Shown: in pieces, positions 61,941 through 64,000 of the stretch | Position numbering within the stretch: the first letter of the stretch is position 1 | How the letters are laid out: each line of letters opens with the position of its first letter | Assembly: GCF_003387075.1 (NCBI RefSeq) | Contig: NZ_QUMQ01000001.1 | Location: 1,054,001-1,118,000, forward strand | Origin: Asanoa ferruginea | GTDB lineage: Bacteria > Actinomycetota > Actinomycetes > Mycobacteriales > Micromonosporaceae | Direction: 5' to 3' | Length of the DNA stretch: 64,000 bases | The notes under the pieces: generated by a model | The model's database searches: none | What the model was told of the DNA's origin: nothing | What the model saw: only the letters and a program-made list of their open reading frames with translations | Translations under genes and position numbers: made by a program

Positions 61941-62741
61941 GTGAAGACGTCCAACCCCGTGCTCGCAGGGCTGGGCCAGGCGGCGGAGCGCGAACGCGCA
62001 GCCGGCCAGCCGGGGTACGCCCAGCCGTACCCGGTGGGCACGGGTGCCTATCCCGCCGCGCCGCCCGCGGTGCGACCGATGTCGATCGATGACGTCGTCA
62101 TCAAGACCGTCGCTCTCCTCGCGATCGTCGGCGTCGCCGGCGCCGTCGCGTGGAACGTGGTCCCGATTTCCTCCACCCGTCCCATCGCGATCGCCGCCGC
62201 GCTGGTCGGCCTGGTCCTCGGCCTGGTCATCTCGTTCATGCGGATGGCCAACCCGGCCCTGATCGTCACCTACGCGCTCGTCGAAGGCGTCTTCGTCGGG
62301 TTGATCAGCAAGTCCTACCAGGTGATCGCCGGCTACCACGGCATCGTCCTCCAGGCCGTGACCGCCACCTTCGGCGTCTTCTTCCTGATGGCGATCCTCT
62401 ACAAGACCAAGGTCATCCGGGCCACGCCGCGGTTCATCCGGTTCATGGTGGCGGCCCTGGCCGGCGTCGTCGCCGTCATCCTGATCAACCTGGTGCTGTC
62501 GCTGTTCGGCTTCGACACCGGCCTGCGCGACAACGGCGCGCTGGGCATCGGCTTCAGCCTCGTCTGCATCGTGATCGCGTCGCTGAGCTTCGTGCTCAGC
62601 TTCCACGAGGTCGAAGAGGGCGTCCGGATGGGCCTGCCCGAGCGCTACTCCTGGGTCGCCGCGTTCGGCATCCTGGTCAGCCTGATCTGGCTCTACCTCG
62701 AGGTGCTGCGCCTGCTCAGCTTCCTACAGGGCGACGACTGA
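61941..62741 (+). CDS. Bax inhibitor-1/YccA family membrane protein
   Basis: 266 residues. The N-terminus KTSNPVLAGLGQAA is shared with the next gene; ~seven membrane helices follow and the BI-1/TMBIM signature region MSIDDVVIKTVALLAIVGVAGAVAW is present. Aspartates in the C-terminal helices that gate Ca2+ leak in BsYetJ are not obvious. GTG 61941 has AGGGAGG eight bases upstream; an earlier frame start lacks homology. A paralogue lies 106 bp downstream. Confidence 0.93.
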   Translation: MKTSNPVLAGLGQAAERERAAGQPGYAQPYPVGTGAYPAAPPAVRPMSIDDVVIKTVALLAIVGVAGAVAWNVVPISSTRPIAIAAALVGLVLGLVISFMRMANPALIVTYALVEGVFVGLISKSYQVIAGYHGIVLQAVTATFGVFFLMAILYKTKVIRATPRFIRFMVAALAGVVAVILINLVLSLFGFDTGLRDNGALGIGFSLVCIVIASLSFVLSFHEVEEGVRMGLPERYSWVAAFGILVSLIWLYLEVLRLLSFLQGDD

Positions 62742-62758
62742 TCCGAGATCGACCGGAA

Positions 62759-62795
62759 TGCGCCCCCGCGTCTCACGACGTCGGGGGCGCACTCT
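62759..62795 (+). terminator. intrinsic-type terminator between Bax inhibitor-1 paralogues
   Basis: A 10-bp stem (62759-62768 with 62782-62791), extended by a 4-bp CGTC/GACG stem across one bulge, is followed by ACTCTTTT. It separates the two paralogues, so they are probably transcribed separately. Confidence 0.75.
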
Positions 62796-62847
62796 TTTGG
62801 TCTTGGGCTAGCAGGGTCCCGGGTTAAAGTCGATCCGGGGGTACGCG

Positions 62848-63609
62848 ATGCGAAGTTCGAACCCGGTCCTCACCCAGCTCGACAACACCGCCCGGACCGA
62901 GCGCCAGGTGCTCGGCCAGGCACCGGCCAACCAGGCGATGACCATCGACGACGTGGTCATCCGCACGGTCGCGCTGCTGCTGCTGACCACCGCCGTTGCC
63001 GCCGTCTCCTGGTTCACCATCCACGGCGGTGCGGCACTGCGCTTCGGCATCATCGGCGGCTCGATCGGCGGCCTCGTCCTCGTGCTGGTGATCAGCTTCA
63101 AGCGGATCACCAATCCGTGGGTGATCAGCCTCTACGCGATCCTCCAGGGCGTGCTGCTCGGCGTGGCCAGCCGCGGTTTCGAGGAGCTCTATCCCGGCAT
63201 CGTGATCCAGGCGGTGATCGGCACGCTCGGGGTGTTCCTCGGCATGGCGGTGCTCTACCGGCTGCGGATCATCCGGGCCACCCCGCGGTTCACCCGCTTC
63301 GTGATCGGCGCGTTGATCGGCGTGGTCGTCCTCGGCTTCGCCAACCTGATCGTGTTCTGGGTCAGCGGCCGGCAGGGGCTCGAGGTCTACACCCAGACCG
63401 GCCACGTGAGCTGGGTGCCCTATGTGTTCGCCATCGTCTGCATCGGCGTCGGCGCGCTGACCTTCATCCTCGACTTCGCCGCCGTCGAGCAGGGCATCCG
63501 CTACGGCCTGCCGCGCCGCTACGCCTGGTATTGCGCGTTCGGCATGCTGGTCGGCCTGATCTACCTCTACTGGCAGATCCTCCGCCTGCTCAGCTACATC
63601 CGGCGCTAG
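62848..63609 (+). CDS. second Bax inhibitor-1/YccA family membrane protein
   Basis: 253 residues, ~seven helices, paralogous to the previous gene: RSSNPVLTQLDNTAR at the N-terminus, MTIDDVVIRTVALLLLTTAVAAVSW and IIRATPRFTRFVIGALIG. ATG 62848 with GGGGG six bases upstream, and a TTAAAGT box further up. Both paralogues belong to the TMBIM superfamily of stress-related membrane proteins; substrate unknown. A 106-residue hypothetical gene follows at 9 bp. Confidence 0.93.
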   Translation: MRSSNPVLTQLDNTARTERQVLGQAPANQAMTIDDVVIRTVALLLLTTAVAAVSWFTIHGGAALRFGIIGGSIGGLVLVLVISFKRITNPWVISLYAILQGVLLGVASRGFEELYPGIVIQAVIGTLGVFLGMAVLYRLRIIRATPRFTRFVIGALIGVVVLGFANLIVFWVSGRQGLEVYTQTGHVSWVPYVFAIVCIGVGALTFILDFAAVEQGIRYGLPRRYAWYCAFGMLVGLIYLYWQILRLLSYIRR

Positions 63610-63618
63610 ATTCTCCGG

Positions 63619-63939
63619 GTGACTGACGAGGATCTCGGGCGGACCGTCGACCTGCTCACCCGGCAGGTTTCGCACTGGGAAGCGCCGCGCTGGGCCGCGC
63701 CCGCGGCGGCCGGCGAGGGCACCCGCGGCGACGCCGTCTACCGCCTGGTGCAGCGCCTCGCCGACCTGGCCGCCGATGTGGAGGGCCGGGTCCGCCAGGA
63801 GGTGCCGCGGCTCGCCAACGACACGGCTCTCCCCGACCAGCTTCGGGTGATGGCCGCCGATCTGATCGCCGCCCACCCCGCGCCGGAGTTGCTGGTGGTC
63901 GCCGCGACCGACGTGGCCGCCGTGCGCACCTTGCTCTAG
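63619..63939 (+). CDS. hypothetical small soluble protein
   Basis: 106 residues, no membrane segment; a helical pattern around AVYRLVQRLADLAADVEGRV and LPDQLRVMAADLIAAHPAPELLVVAATDVAAVRTLL. Begins 9 bp after the Bax inhibitor-1 paralogue and probably cotranscribed with it. Its stop overlaps the stop of a convergent gene (63936-64000) by the 4 bp CTAG. No family recognised. Confidence 0.7.
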   Translation: MTDEDLGRTVDLLTRQVSHWEAPRWAAPAAAGEGTRGDAVYRLVQRLADLAADVEGRVRQEVPRLANDTALPDQLRVMAADLIAAHPAPELLVVAATDVAAVRTLL

Positions 63940-64000
63940 ACCTTGCGATAGCCGCCGTTCCACCAGGTGGTGACCAGGTCGGCGTAGGTGGACGGGGCCT
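63936..64000 (-). CDS. 3' end of a convergent gene (partial)
   Basis: The minus-strand frame reads APSTYADLVTTWWNGGYRKV and stops at TAG 63936-63938. The stop overlaps the preceding gene's by 4 bp, as greA and ilvA do, which supports it as a real C-terminus. No family can be called from 20 residues. Confidence 0.5.
   Translation of the reverse strand, partial: APSTYADLVTTWWNGGYRKV

Overview
The window is about 70% G+C chromosomal DNA from an actinomycete. Several traits point to Micromonosporaceae (Asanoa/Actinoplanes/Micromonospora type): a mycothiol amidase gene (mca), many GTG and TTG starts, many likely leaderless genes, and large zinc-ribbon membrane proteins of actinobacterial type. 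The family-level call is an inference. I see no phage, insertion sequence, CRISPR array or plasmid gene; this is core chromosome with lineage-specific insertions.

Layout. (1) 1-24 kb: an ArsR-type regulator fragment; a GDP-mannose pyrophosphorylase and GT4 glycosyltransferase pair; a TIGR03089 protein; acetoacetyl-CoA synthetase; two paralogous membrane proteins; a FadE25-like acyl-CoA dehydrogenase; UDP-glucose dehydrogenase; an 1857-residue membrane protein; purK-purE-acetyltransferase; a YyaL-type thioredoxin-domain protein; a small-molecule kinase; and a divergent SDR/TetR pair with visible operators. From memory, the order manB-glycosyltransferase-TIGR03089-fadE25-purE-purK matches Mycobacterium tuberculosis Rv3264c-Rv3276c. 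(2) 24.3-25.9 kb: a non-coding island of tandem and palindromic repeats. (3) 25.9-54.2 kb: an EAL protein with a degenerate GGDEF domain, then a block recalling M. tuberculosis Rv1074c-Rv1084 (small membrane protein, mca, DUF4307, greA, metB, cbs, GDSL hydrolases, thiolase). Inserted in it are ilvA, an amidase, msrA, a secreted GH16 glucanase, a solute-binding/VWA protein, a leader-RNA-like region followed by an acetyltransferase, a class V aminotransferase, an HtrA-like protease and a choice-of-anchor A surface protein. (4) 54.2-56.0 kb: a second non-coding island with a 9-bp-based minisatellite and large palindromes. (5) 56.0-64 kb: a cobalamin-binding protein that seems to start at CTG, a polytopic membrane protein, tRNA-Leu(TAA), an acyl-CoA-dehydrogenase-like flavoprotein with a GNAT partner, an ECF sigma factor with a C-terminal SnoaL-like domain, and two tandem Bax-inhibitor-1 paralogues.

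The genes mostly serve central metabolism: purine, sulfur amino acid, threonine/isoleucine and acyl-CoA pathways, nucleotide-sugar and envelope glycan synthesis, and mycothiol-linked detoxification.

The most unusual signals are non-coding. A short ORF with a near-perfect Shine-Dalgarno overlaps a multi-stem RNA fold at 42.9-43.1 kb. Two hairpin elements in the first island share a 26-nt loop but have different, perfectly self-complementary arms. A roughly 190-bp nested palindromic element is present in both islands, each of which lies between convergent gene ends. At least five convergent gene pairs end with abutting or overlapping stop codons.
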